Assembly (NCBI GenBank): GCA_026770585.1 | Contig: MU646459.1 | Coordinates: 253,659 to 270,087 of the forward strand | Length of the DNA: 16,429 nt | Direction: 5' to 3' | Source: Baffinella frigidus | Taxonomy: Eukaryota > Cryptophyceae > Cryptomonadales > Baffinellaceae | Part shown: piece by piece, positions 1-7,300 of the stretch | Numbering within the stretch: the stretch's first letter is position 1 | Layout: the number at the start of each line of letters is the position of its first letter | The notes under the pieces: generated by a model | Told to the model about the DNA's origin: nothing | Seen by the model: the letters and a program-made list of their open reading frames with translations, nothing else | The model's database searches: none | Made by a program: the position numbers and the translations under genes

Positions 1-74
1 CTCTCTCCCTCTCTCTCCCTTTCTCTCCCTCTCTCTCCCTCTCTCTCCCTCTCTCTCTCTCTCTCCCTCTCTCC
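1..74. repeat. CT/CCCT microsatellite ending in CAG
   Basis: An almost pure pyrimidine tract built from CTCTCTCCCT units runs from the window edge and ends in CCAG at 71-74. Similar tracts in this window precede 3' splice sites, so this could be the end of an intron cut by the window edge. The sequence after the AG has no recognisable protein in any frame, so no exon is called. Confidence 0.9.
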
Positions 75-591
75 AGCGGTTCGGACGGGCCCGGCGTGGT
101 TCATGCCGGGGCATGCATCGTAGCGTGCTAGGATCCCTGCCGCTCGGAGCATGAAGGAGGTACATCAAGCATCGATGCGATCCAAACTGCTACGGTCGTC
201 ACCGTCCTGGTGCTCTCCTACACCCTACCCTGCACTCTAACCGCTCCACGTCTGCGCTTTGAGCCCTTGAAGCTGAAAGGGCCAGGTGCTTCACTAGACT
301 ATTATGATGAGCGGTTTGGACAGGGTAGAAGTGGGATTTTCATATACACACTCGTTCGCGCTAAAAGTGAATAGATGGCTTATCCTGGTACAGATTTTTT
401 TTTCATCCGGACGTGTTCCGCATTGCAAAAGCTCCAATCCTCCATCACTTTTGGCGTGTTTCCCGGGTAGAATCAACCTTACTCGACGATCACTAGTAAA
501 ATGAAATTTCAACTTCTGACCTGGCGTGGATACGTCAGTTTTCCCGCAAGCGCTCCATCAAAAAAGGTCTCTCTCTCTCTCTCTGGTCGTG
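75..591. other. No recognisable gene
   Basis: Mixed-composition sequence with only short unconvincing reading frames. A short CT run lies at 569-584. The stretch around 446-475 shares the words ACTTTTGGCGTGT and AGAAT.CAA with 9724-9755, so it may carry a decayed dispersed repeat. I see no SET-domain exon here, although the SET gene downstream needs upstream exons. Confidence 0.5.
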
Positions 592-705
592 TACAGGGGT
601 ACCTCAAAATTTAAGAACACGCTCCCCCCCCCCCAGGACCACCCTACGGTCCTGGGTATTGGCCTACAGTAGGATGCGTGTTCTTAACTTCGAGGTACCC
701 CTGTA
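592..705. mobile_element. TA-flanked foldback MITE, AAGAACACGC variant
   Basis: The element is bounded by TA at 592-593 and 704-705. It has inverted ends CAGGGGTACCTC / GAGGTACCCCTG, and a second inverted block AAGAACACGC / GCGTGTTCTT inside them. The core carries the C-rich run and the CCTACAGTAGG word seen in the other CAGGGGTACC elements. There is no coding capacity, so it is a non-autonomous element. The TA duplication fits Tc1/mariner-like or related transposition, but the superfamily is not proved. Confidence 0.85.
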
Positions 706-742
706 ATAACAAACGTCTCTCTCCCTCTAGGGCGTTCCCTGT

Positions 743-784
743 ATGGCCTTCTGTGAGCCTCGGTCGGACAGGTGATGAGCCTCT
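743..784. repeat. Dispersed repeat copy (paired with 8344-8388)
   Basis: About 35 bases around the word GAGCCTCGGTCGGACAGGTG recur almost unchanged at 8356-8384. The function is unknown. Both copies lie beside other repeat fragments. Confidence 0.7.
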
Positions 785-828
785 CTCTCCTCCTAAGCGG
801 GGTCTCACCTTCACAGTTCACGGAAGGG

Positions 829-874
829 AAAACATAGTGGCCGTGTTGGTTTCGATCCGTAATAAACGCATTTC
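829..874 (-). repeat. Partial copy of dispersed repeat R1 (inverted)
   Basis: Read on the minus strand, this matches the 5' part of the R1 repeat at 8621-9058 and 15815-16007. Shared words are GGATCGAAACCAACACGGCC and the preceding CGTTT. It lies inside the intron just upstream of the SET exon, so an R1 fragment has become intronic sequence. Confidence 0.65.
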
Positions 875-911
875 TCTCTCTCGCTGTGTTAACACCGGTC
901 GCTCTTTGCAG

Positions 912-1600
912 GGGGTGAAGCACATCGTGTTGTTCGCCTTCCGGGACATCCAAAAAGACGAGGAGATCACCTATGACTACGCCCTCCCTCCCGAGGTACC
1001 GCCCCGCGTTGCCCTCCCTCTCTCTCCCCCCCCCCCCCCCCCCCTCTCTCTCTCTCTCTCCCTCTCTCCTTCTCCCCCTCTCTCCCTCTCTCTCTCTCTC
1101 CCCCCCCCTCTCTCTCTCTCCCTCTCTCCTTCTCCCCCTCTCTCCCTCTCTCCATCTCTCTCTCCCTCCCGAGGTGCGTCTCTCTCGCTCTCTCGCTCGC
1201 TCTCTGTCTCGCTCGCTCTCTCGCTCTCCCTCTTCCTCTCTCCCTCTCCCTCCCTCTCTCTGTCTCTCCCTCCCTCTCTCTCCCTCTCTCTATGTCGCCT
1301 TCTGGTGGCTGTTTCTGAGTGGGTGGGTCTGATGCAGGAGGTCAAGATGATCTGCACTCTCTCTCTCTCGCTCGCTCGCTCTCTCTCTCTCGCTCTCGCT
1401 CTCTTTCTCGCTCTCTCTCTCTGACCTGAGTGGGTGGGGTGGATGCAGGAGGTCAAGATAACCTGCTCTCTCTCTCTCTCTATCTCTCGCTCTCTCTCGC
1501 TCTCTCTATCTCTCTCTGACCTGAGCGGGTGGGGTGGATGCAGGAGGTCAAGATGGTCTGCATGTGCGGCGCGCCCGCATGCCGCGGCTTCCTCAACTAA
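912..1600 (+). CDS. SET-domain lysine methyltransferase, last two exons (join 912-995, 1544-1600), 5' partial
   Basis: The last two exons of a gene whose 5' part is not visible. Exon A follows a pyrimidine tract and TTTGCAG and encodes 28 residues ending a SET domain: a beta-strand and helix segment (HIVLFAFRDIQKDEE), then ITYDY, which carries the conserved catalytic-site tyrosine. It ends CCCGAG|GTACCG. Exon B follows GATGCAG and encodes EVKMVCMCGAPACRGFLN and a TAA. CMCGAPAC is the CxCx4C post-SET zinc motif, and CRGFLN is a typical end of SET1/MLL/ATX- or SET2-like enzymes. Both joins are phase 0, and the 28+18 residues read as a normal SET/post-SET junction. Such proteins transfer methyl groups from S-adenosylmethionine to histone lysines in the nucleus. 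The subfamily cannot be fixed from 46 residues. No upstream exon with the NHSCxPN motif was found in 1-911. The gene could be a truncated copy. Confidence 0.8.
996..1543 (+). repeat. SET-gene intron of CT tracts with echoed splice junctions
   Basis: The intron is dominated by CT, CCCT and CTCG microsatellite. Its donor context CTCCCTCCCGAG|GT at 996 is repeated at 1164-1175 as CTCCCTCCCGAG|GTGCGT. Its acceptor plus exon start occurs three times: GATGCAG|GAGGTCAAGAT at 1331-1348, 1442-1459 and the used-looking copy at 1537-1554. Each is preceded by GAG(T/C)GGGTGGG. The first two copies run into CT repeats after a TGC. So the intron contains at least one extra donor-like and two extra acceptor-like junctions derived from the flanking exons. 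Confidence 0.85.
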
Positions 1601-1749
1601 CTGATCAAGACCTATCAAGACCTATCAAGACCTTCGTGAGTAAACTATCAAGACCTTCGGCAATTCCTTCGAGCGAGTACATACGACCGTTGGGTACCTG
1701 ATCGTCTGCACGTGCGGCGCTCCTGCCTGCCGCGGCTTCCTCGACTTCA

Positions 1750-1909
1750 TAGGCTAACGGCCTGAAAATGGGGTAGTTAGGCATACGGCATTGCCTAGGA
1801 CCTCCTACGGTAGGCCGAGAGATCCCAGGACCAAAACGTCTCGGCCTACGGTAGGAGGTCCTAGGCAATCCCGTAGGCCTAACTACCCCAGTGTTGGTCA
1901 GTTACCCTA
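1750..1909. mobile_element. TA-flanked foldback MITE, family D
   Basis: Long inverted arms meet near 1827: AGGACCTCCTACGGTAGGCC is mirrored by GGCCTACGGTAGGAGGTCCT. The outer ends read TAGGCTAACGGCCTGAAAA and GTTACCCTA. A second member at 13691-13854 keeps the ends better. Its position splits the first post-SET echo from its 3' flank. No coding capacity. Confidence 0.85.
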
Positions 1910-2303
1910 TTAAACTAACCATCAAGACCTCCAGCCATCAAGAACGCATCCCAACGAGTAGTCCCGAGGAATGCAATTTCCCAGAGGGAATCGGAGCCTT
2001 TCCTTGAGAAATGAGGCCAACGGCTTCAATGCCCTGGGGAGGCATCCAACGGCTCCAATGCCATGGGGAGGAATCGTGTTCCTCGGACATAGTTGACGCG
2101 GTTAGATCGTCTGCACGTGCAAGATGATCTGCACGTGCGGCGCTCTTTCCTGCCGCGGCTTCCTCAACTAACGTATCAAGACTATGGGGACGCGGTCCCG
2201 TGTAAGATAGCAGGAGTGAGTGACTTTACATAAGACCTTCGTTAATTCCTTCAAAGTTGGCTACCTGGTCGTCTGCACGTGCAGCGATGCTGTCGGCGGC
2301 GGC

Positions 2304-2425
2304 TACAGGGGTACCTCGCTCATAAGAAACCGCCTCCTCCACTAGGATCACCATAGGGGCCTAGGCATAGCCCTGCTGTAGGGTCCTAGGGGGGCACGGT
2401 TTCTTATGAGCGAGGTACCCCTGTA
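2304..2425. mobile_element. TA-flanked foldback MITE, CAGGGGTACC family (complete)
   Basis: TA at 2304-2305 and 2424-2425 bound an element of about 118 bases. Its inverted ends of about 30 bases begin CAGGGGTACCTCGCTCATAA and end TTATGAGCGAGGTACCCCTG. The core contains CCTAGGCAT and CTGTAGGGTCCTAGG. This is a clean reference copy for the family in this window. Confidence 0.9.
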
Positions 2426-2446
2426 CCTCGCTCATAAGAAACTGCC
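2426..2446 (+). mobile_element. 21-base remnant of a second CAGGGGTACC element
   Basis: Directly after the complete element comes CCTCGCTCATAAGAAACTGC, the 5' arm of the same family without its first bases. A partial element is therefore abutted to the end of the full one, perhaps by slippage or an aborted nested insertion. Confidence 0.7.
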
Positions 2447-2526
2447 GTCAACTAACTATCAAGACCTCCGTTGATATCACTCAACTCAAGGCGTAAGGGC
2501 CTATCTACGGACCTGTTTCGAGAGTA

Positions 2527-2586
2527 ATAAAGAAGAAGAAGAAGAAGAAGAAGAAGAAGAAGAAGAAGAAGAAGAAGAAGAAGAAG
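2527..2586 (+). repeat. GAA trinucleotide microsatellite
   Basis: About 19 uninterrupted GAA units follow TCGAGAGTAATAAA. The same flank beside GAA units occurs at 4607-4638 and, inverted, at 3482-3512, which implies a shared seed sequence. Confidence 0.95.
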
Positions 2587-2672
2587 GACCTCTGCTGATT
2601 CCTTTGAGCGACGACGTCAAGCTCATATGATCTTTCCTGCCGCGGCTTCCTCAACTAAACCATCAAGACCAT

Positions 2673-2735
2673 TACATGGGGTACCTCGTTCATAAGAAAC
2701 CGCCTCCCCCTAGGACCCTGCAGTACAGGGGTCAT
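2673..2735 (+). mobile_element. 5' half of a CAGGGGTACC MITE, truncated
   Basis: TACATGGGGTACCTCGTTCA followed by AAGAAACCGCC and a CCTAGGACCCTGCAG core matches the family's left half. At CAGTA (2722-2725) the sequence switches to CAGGGGT, the beginning of another element, then leaves the family. This is the same core position where an intact inner element sits at 8741. Confidence 0.75.
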
Positions 2736-3009
2736 GCTCGTGTGCTCTAATCCCGCCGAGTATTCATAATGAATACGATTTTGGTGTATCTTGAGGGTGA
2801 AAATAATACAGTAGTCTATCTAGACTTCATTCAGAGCCTTACGACACACCAGAATTGGATCATGGCTTCCTCAACTAACTTATCAAGACCTTTCAAGACC
2901 TATGAAGACCTTCGTCAATTAACTATCAAGACCTTCGGCAATTCCTTCGAGCGAGGACGAACTATCAAGACCTTGGTTAATTCCTATCAAGACCTTCGCT
3001 AAGTCCTCC

Positions 3010-3113
3010 TCCTCTAAGTGGCCAGTAGGCTCACACGCCCTACCGTAGAGCCCAAGGACCTGCCTAGGACCTCTTGGGGGGTCGATCTTGACCCCCTGGT
3101 CACTGAAGGGATA
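3010..3113. mobile_element. Foldback MITE, family B (AAGTG.CCAGTAGG)
   Basis: CTCTAAGTGGCCAGTAGG at the left is mirrored by CCTGGTCACTGAAGGGATA at the right. The inside, CGCCCTACCGTA then CCTAGGACCTCTTGGGGG then TTGACCCCC, matches the element nested at 9413-9517. A TA is present at the right end (3112-3113). The left TA has decayed. Confidence 0.75.
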
Positions 3114-3178
3114 GCGATGACGTCCAGCTCGTGTGCTCCTGCCTACCGCGGCTTCCTCAACTAACCCATCAAGACCGT

Positions 3179-3286
3179 TACAGGGGTACCTCGCTCATAA
3201 GAAACCGCCTCCCCCTAGGACCCTGCAGTAGGCCTATGCTCAGGACCCTATGGTGGTCCTAGAGGGGTGGGCGTTTCAGGGTACCA
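3179..3286 (+). mobile_element. CAGGGGTACC MITE with deleted 3' end
   Basis: TA at 3179-3180, then the family's left arm and core. The right arm reads GGGCGTTTC then AGGGTACC, lacking the TTATGAGCG segment. It sits right after a post-SET echo, at the same point as the copy at 2673, so the two were probably duplicated together. Confidence 0.8.
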
Positions 3287-3307
3287 GGTCTAGAACCTAC
3301 GACGCAG

Positions 3308-3470
3308 GGTTTAGGGGCTGGGGTTTAGGGTTTGGGGTTTGGGGTTTGGGGTTTGGGGTTTGGGGTTTGGGGTTTGGGGTTTGGGGTTTGGGGTTGGGGG
3401 TTCGGGTTCGGGGTTGAGGGTTGAGGGTTCAAGGTTCAGGGCTTTGATTTTGGGGTCCCACTTCCAGCCT
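3308..3470 (+). repeat. Telomere-like G-rich array (TTTGGGG / TTGAGGG)
   Basis: About ten tandem TTTGGGG units flanked by TTTAGGG, TTCGGG and TTGAGGG variants. TTTAGGG is the plant and green-algal telomere unit. The variants indicate an interstitial or subtelomeric array rather than an active end. Confidence 0.85.
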
Positions 3471-3575
3471 CAAGTGGCTTAACCTTCTTCTTCTTCGTTA
3501 GTACTCTCGATACAGGTCCTAGGTACGCCCTTGAGCCTTGAAATGAGTCATACAAAAGTCTATGAGCCTTAAGCG

Positions 3576-3714
3576 CGGGAATGGCAGTTGGGCCGTTGAC
3601 CGCGGTTCAAGGTTTAGGGTTTCCAGTTGAGGGGGCGGGCACCTAAAGGATTCAGGGTTTAGGGACTAGGGTTCAGGGTTTAGGGTTTAGGGTTTAGGGT
3701 TGGGGGTTGGAAGT

Positions 3715-3746
<32 letters not shown>

Positions 3747-3836
3747 GCTTTAGGGTTTGGTGTTTGGGGTTTAGAGTTTAGGGTTTGGGGTTCAGGGTTA
3801 GGGTTTAGGGTTTCGGGGGCGGGAATCGGTAGGGCA
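3576..3836 (+). repeat. Telomere-like G-rich array (TTTAGGG / TTGAGGG / TTCAGGG)
   Basis: Degenerate TTTAGGG units with runs of TTGAGGG and TTCAGGG. Two copies of a spacer occur: GCGGGAATGGCAGTTGGGCC followed by GACCGCGGTTCAAGG near 3577-3613, and GGCGGGAATCGGTAGGGCAC then GCCGTGGTTAAGG near 3819-3854. The spacer is thus part of a larger repeat unit. Confidence 0.85.
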
Positions 3837-3854
3837 CTTTGCCGTGGTTAAGGT

Positions 3855-4080
3855 TACCCCAAACCCCAAACCCCAAACCCCAAACCCCAAACCCCGAACC
3901 CCAAACCCCAAACCCCGAACCCCAACCCAAAACCCCAAACCCAAAACTCAAAACCCCAAAACCCAAACCCCGAACCCCAAACCTTGAACCCCAAATCTCA
4001 ACCCCCAAATCCCCGGGGAACTTCCCTACTTGAAACTTCCACCCTTCCAATCCTAAATCGCCAACCCCAACCCCCAAACC
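3855..4080 (-). repeat. Telomere-like array in opposite orientation (CCCCAAA)
   Basis: CCCCAAAC units, with CCCCGAAC and CCCAAAAC variants, run as the C-rich strand, inverted relative to 3308-3836. The switch happens at about 3855, just after the second spacer copy. Open frames in this stretch are low-complexity and are not genes. Confidence 0.9.
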
Positions 4081-4170
4081 CTACGATCTAGAGAGAAAGA
4101 AACTGCTTTTATTAAGAACCGAATCCATCGTGGCTACTATGTATTCCCTTCTGCAAAGGCCTCGAGAACG

Positions 4171-4220
4171 TCTTGCGTACTCTCTTTCTCGCTCTCTCTC
4201 TCGCTCTCTCTCTCTCTCGC

Positions 4221-4267
<47 letters not shown>

Positions 4268-4279
4268 CTCTCTCTCTCG

Positions 4280-4331
<52 letters not shown>

Positions 4332-4340
4332 CGCTCACGC
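4171..4340. repeat. CT/CTCG microsatellite
   Basis: A 170-base CT tract interrupted by CTCG units, followed by a short CG run at 4338-4351. It is preceded at 4095-4150 by a diverged piece resembling the R1 5' part (AAGAAACTGC then GAACCGAATCCATCGTGGC). Reading frames across it encode only Ser/Leu or Arg/Glu repeats. Confidence 0.9.
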
Positions 4341-4386
4341 GCGCGCGCGCGTCGAGCTGTATGCCAAGGTGGAGTGAAGCGTCAAG

Positions 4387-4478
4387 TACAGGGGTACCTC
4401 GCTCATTAAAAACTGCCCCCCTCCCAGGACCACCATAGGGCCCTAGGCATAGGCCTACTGTAGGGTCCTAGCGGGGGA
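4387..4478 (+). mobile_element. CAGGGGTACC MITE, 5' part and core
   Basis: TA at 4387-4388 followed by CAGGGGTACCTCGCTCATTA and the usual core, ending at GTAGGGTCCTAG. The right arm is missing and is replaced by a different repeat at 4482. Confidence 0.8.
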
Positions 4479-4481
4479 TGT

Positions 4482-4545
4482 AGAAAGGCCATGCTTCCTT
4501 TCGGATCACATCACGCCCCCCTGTACAGATGATCGCGGCAGATCA
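4482..4545 (+). repeat. Dispersed repeat copy (paired with 7435-7496)
   Basis: AGAAAGGCC then CTTCCTTTCGGATC then GTACAGATGATCGC recurs with few changes at 7435-7496. Both copies lie at the broken side of a MITE-like sequence, so this may be a recurrent 3' end of a longer element. Confidence 0.6.
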
Positions 4546-4665
4546 GGATGCTGCGGTGGGTCCGTCATGCGGCGAATAGACGATTGGATCACTCAACCTC
4601 AGGCTCGAGAGTACTACATAGGGAGAAGAAGAAGATGATGATGATGAATGGGCGTTCGTAATGAA

Positions 4666-4786
4666 TACGAGGGGCACTCGAAATTAAGGGAACACACCGT
4701 CCCTAGGGTAACCGTAGGGCGCTGAATATGGGCCTCCTGCAGGACCCTAGGGCGGTGCGTGTCCTTATTCGCGAGTAACCCCTGTA
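4666..4786. mobile_element. Foldback MITE, GAGTAACCCC variant
   Basis: The right end GTGCGTGTCCTTATTCGCGA followed by GTAACCCCTGTA is mirrored by a decayed left end, TACGAGGGGCACTCG then AAGGGAACACACC. Inverted CCCTAGGG blocks flank a core like that of the CAGGGGTACC family. Confidence 0.75.
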
Positions 4787-5140
4787 CTCGCCACTTCGGA
4801 TAGTCAAAGCAGGATAGGCATGTTCCATTGTTCGGTAGGTGGGTACTTCGAAAATGTACTTTGCAGGGATAGGTGAGCGTTCGGTTGTACAGGTTGGCTC
4901 TGCACAGAGGGGTGGGTGTACGGGCCTTCACTTACAACCCCACCACGGCGGCATTGGCCCATTAGCCCTCCAGAGTTGGCCACACCGTGGACTCAGGATT
5001 TGGTCCACTTCGGAGGGCGTGTGGGCAACACGTGATATCTCTGGTGGGAGGACTAACTGTAGGCCCAAGTGGACTGAGTGAGAGCGAGAGGGCGAATCGG
5101 AGGATCAGCTTCAGTTCCGTTTTCCTTCTAGCTACATGAG
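4787..5140. other. No recognisable gene
   Basis: Unique-looking sequence with 60-105-codon frames on both strands that lack recognisable motifs. Weak similarity to the foldback at 5268 (CGAAAATGT at 4850 and AAGTGGAC at 5068) suggests repeat-derived sequence. Confidence 0.4.
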
Positions 5141-5258
5141 TTCTCACGAAGCAGGATGCACACCGCCGCTATTGGGGGCTTGCCCCTAGGTATAGGCCTA
5201 CCGTAGGACCCTAGGGCGGTGCGTATCCTTGCTTGATCCTTGCTGGCGAGTAACCCTC
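5141..5258. mobile_element. Decayed foldback MITE, GAGTAACCC variant
   Basis: GGATGCACACCGCC on the left pairs with GGGCGGTGCGTATCC on the right around a TAGGCCTACCGTAGGACC core. The right tail GCGAGTAACC resembles 4777-4783. The outer ends are eroded. Confidence 0.55.
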
Positions 5259-5267
5259 CTGGTGATC

Positions 5268-5407
5268 ACCAGCCATCCCAAGTGGACCAAATAGTGCCCT
5301 GGAAGGTCTTCGAAATTACCTTGCATCGGGTTCGGATCCGACCCCGATGTCAAGGTAAATCGAAAATGTTACAGAGAACAATTTGAGCCACCTCCAAGGG
5401 CTAGTGG
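5268..5407. mobile_element. Foldback element with TCGAAATTACCTTG arms
   Basis: A near-perfect inner hairpin has arms TTACCTTGCATCGGG and CCCGATGTCAAGGTAA, with TTCGGATCCGA at the centre. Outer, weaker pairing extends from CACCAGCCATCCCAAGTGG to CCACCTCCAAGGGCTAGTGG. The total length of about 140 bases matches the other foldbacks, but the ends are unrelated to the TA-flanked families. Confidence 0.7.
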
Positions 5408-5546
5408 GAAGACAGCAGGCGTCGGGCAGGCTGGGGGGGGAGAAAGAGGTCTGGTCGCCAAGGGCAGACACGGGACGCGCTCGCTTTTTCTCCATTGTAC
5501 TTGGTCATCCACTCTATCTCCCCAGAGCGAGCGAGCGAGAGAGAGA

Positions 5547-5581
5547 GCGCGCGCGTGCGCGCACGCGCGTGCGCGCGCGCG
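5547..5581. repeat. Alternating purine-pyrimidine GCGC/GTGC tract
   Basis: A strictly alternating run of GC, GT and AC steps includes the palindrome GCGCACGCGCGTGCGCGC and is bordered by GAGAGA on both sides. Such sequence readily adopts Z-DNA or a cruciform under torsion. It lies just downstream of the end of the minus-strand gene at 5666. Confidence 0.9.
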
Positions 5582-5665
5582 AGAGAGACCCCCACCCCCA
5601 GAGAACCACACGCACGGTCCACGCACGCACGCTTCGGCTTAATGGCCGTGTGGCGCTTGGTCTTG

Positions 5666-6265
5666 TCACCCTGTTTCGTCAGACTTGGCAGGCTCGGCAG
5701 GCTGCACCCGATCGAAGTCATCTTGCGCGCGTTCTCTCGCGAGGATGCGACGCGTGGTAGATGTGCGGGCGAAGGTTCGCTGGTAGGAGGAGTGAGGACT
5801 CGCCGTCGGCTCCTTGGCGATCAAGGTCAAGGGCGCGCCGTCGAGCGTGAGGGCTTGTGGCATGGCAGAAAGGTGGATCCCGGCATCCTCCAGGAGGACG
5901 AGCTTCCCACCAGACACGCCGCCGACAGCATCCTCATAATCCTCCTCTCCTCCATGCCACAAGCCCTCCGATGTCGTCGAGGACTCTTCCTTCAGCTTCT
6001 TTCAGAAGGACTCGGGCAGCATACTGGTGATACGATGTAGTGGGGAAGGAGAAGAGCGGCGGCGAGACCTAGCGGCGTGGAGGTGCATCTCGAAGGGTTC
6101 CGGGGCGTCGTCTGCAGCCTGGTGGTTTCCGGACCCGAAACCGGCGACGTCGAACTCGAACGCGAGGTCAGAGAGTGCAGGCAGCGCGCTGTCCATGAGC
6201 GCGTCGTCGTCGAAGCCGTGAGCGTGCGCAGCAGTGTCCTTGTCGGAGTGACAGTGCAGCACCAT
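5666..6265 (-). CDS. Hypothetical acidic protein with one in-frame TGA
   Basis: The minus strand is open from an ATG at 6265 in a strong initiation context (GCCACGATGG), with high GC at third positions. The first 87 codons begin MVLHCHSDKDTAAHAHG and include acidic and hydrophobic runs such as DALMDSALPALSDLAFEF. They end in TGA at 6004-6002. The same frame then stays open for 111 more codons, including GEEDYEDAVGGVSGG and KLVLLEDAGIHLSAMPQALT, to a second TGA at 5668. Continuity on both sides suggests one gene with a nonsense mutation, an unrecognised intron, or two separate products. A 45-base GT...AG segment at 6027-6071 could be removed but would not remove the TGA. No family is recognised, and no signal peptide or membrane span is visible. 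The plus strand is also open here (5495-6040), but its product looks less protein-like. Confidence 0.4.
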
Positions 6266-7300
6266 CGTGGCGATATTTTTGAATGCCTCGTGTGACCCTC
6301 TTGAGATATTTTTTTGTTCCAGAAGTTGGGGTTGCAAGGACGTGACGACGACGCGAACGGTTTGAACACATTCCAGGAATTTAAAAGGACTATTTTGTCA
6401 GCAGGCGGCCTCCGAGGAGATTTGCGGGGGTCGCATCCTGTGATTTCACGTTGGGGATGCTGTCAACGGCTCGAACAATCGCGGATTCGATGGGCGAACC
6501 CGACCGAGTCTGTTGATGGCATGGGCTGACACCGACAATCCTGTTTAAATAAAACGAAATAACGAAATAACCGACATAGCCACGATGACCAGAACGGACC
6601 AGATGTTTACGCACGCTGGTGCGCGCCCTGCCCGCGTTTGATGGGAAAGGTCGCCCGGGCTTGGGCGGCGGCTAAGCATTGAGGGTGCAAACGTGTGCTG
6701 GCCTCGGAGGCCGTGGCTCTTGGCACGGAGTCGGCGCTCTCACCAGACGCAGCCAACTTGCCAAGGCAGGCCTCGCATGAGGCCTGCGTATGAGGCCTGC
6801 TGCGCTGTTGAGGCTGGTCCCCTTCTCGAAAGCCTTTTTGCTTGCTAGTGCCAAGCTTCGTAGATCTTGCGGCACCTCTCGCCGTTGGTCCACACAGGGC
6901 GCTACGTGGGGGTATTCCAGGGTCGCCCTTTGAGCCATTGGGTCGCCCTTGGAGCCGTTTTCTTCTCAAAATTGACTTTTGAATACCATTTTCCCTCAAA
7001 AAATGACTTTGAAATACCCCCCCCTCCAGCCCTGCGTGGCAAGACCCAGCGTGGTTCTGGAGAGAGCGCTAGGACTTGCCCGGCGACGTGCATCCTACCC
7101 TTGCAAGCCCAGAAGGACTGCACTTGCAACACCCACACCAGCCTCTCACTCTGCATTCGTGGTAGACATTGATTCCTCATGGAATCAATTGAACACACCA
7201 ACCAATCCCGAGCATCTCGTGTCTCTCGTCTCCCTGCATGAAAACTGCAAAATGCGGGAACCGACACGAACCAGCTTCCTTGTCTAAAACGGTGTTACCC
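6266..7300. other. No recognisable gene
   Basis: Frames of 60-130 codons exist on both strands (for example 6607-6999 minus and 6902-7267 minus) but show no domain motif. 6955-7020 contains two related A/T-rich pieces (AAAATTGACTTTTGAATACC and AAAAATGACTTTGAAATACC), a short local duplication. AGGCCTGCGTATGAGGCCTG at 6779-6798 is another direct repeat. Confidence 0.4.

Larger units (their letters stand above)
1601..3178 (+). repeat. Decayed tandem array of the SET terminal exon and 3' flank
   Basis: Downstream of the stop, the terminal exon recurs in degraded form. At 1704-1745 it reads VCTCGAPACRGFLD with no stop. At 2127-2171 it reads ICTCGALSCRGFLN plus TAA. At 2271-2303 it is cut off after VCTC. 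At 2632-2658 it reads LSCRGFLN plus TAA. At 2864-2878 only GFLN plus TAA remains. At 3135-3164 it reads APAYRGFLN plus TAA, with a zinc Cys changed to Tyr. The copies are linked by a 3'-flank unit containing ATCAAGACCT, repeated more than ten times, and AATTCCTTCGAGCGA. Blocks 2596-2735 and 3100-3240 are paralogous and include a MITE at the same place. Short open frames here, such as 2769-3002, are translations of this repeat. Confidence 0.8.

Noticed and set aside
75-180. Possible exon after the CCAG at 71-74
   Set aside because: All three frames lack SET-domain motifs and hit stops within about 25 codons.
967-1618. Long open frames across CT tracts (Ser/Leu/Pro-rich or Arg/Glu-rich), including one of 213 codons
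   Set aside because: Dinucleotide repeats are stop-free in several frames, so the frames are composition artefacts and overlap a recognisable intron.
3805-4077. Gly/Val/Phe-rich 90-codon minus frame
   Set aside because: Translation of the telomere-like CCCCAAA array.
4081-4438. Arg/Glu and Ser/Leu open frames on both strands
   Set aside because: Pure microsatellite translation with no unique protein sequence.
6002-6004. TGA as selenocysteine codon
   Set aside because: No selenoprotein family is recognised, and I saw no convincing SECIS-like structure downstream. A nonsense mutation or missed intron is simpler.
6607-6999. 130-codon minus-strand frame
   Set aside because: No recognisable motif or splice context, a similar-length frame lies on the other strand, and local direct repeats underlie part of it.
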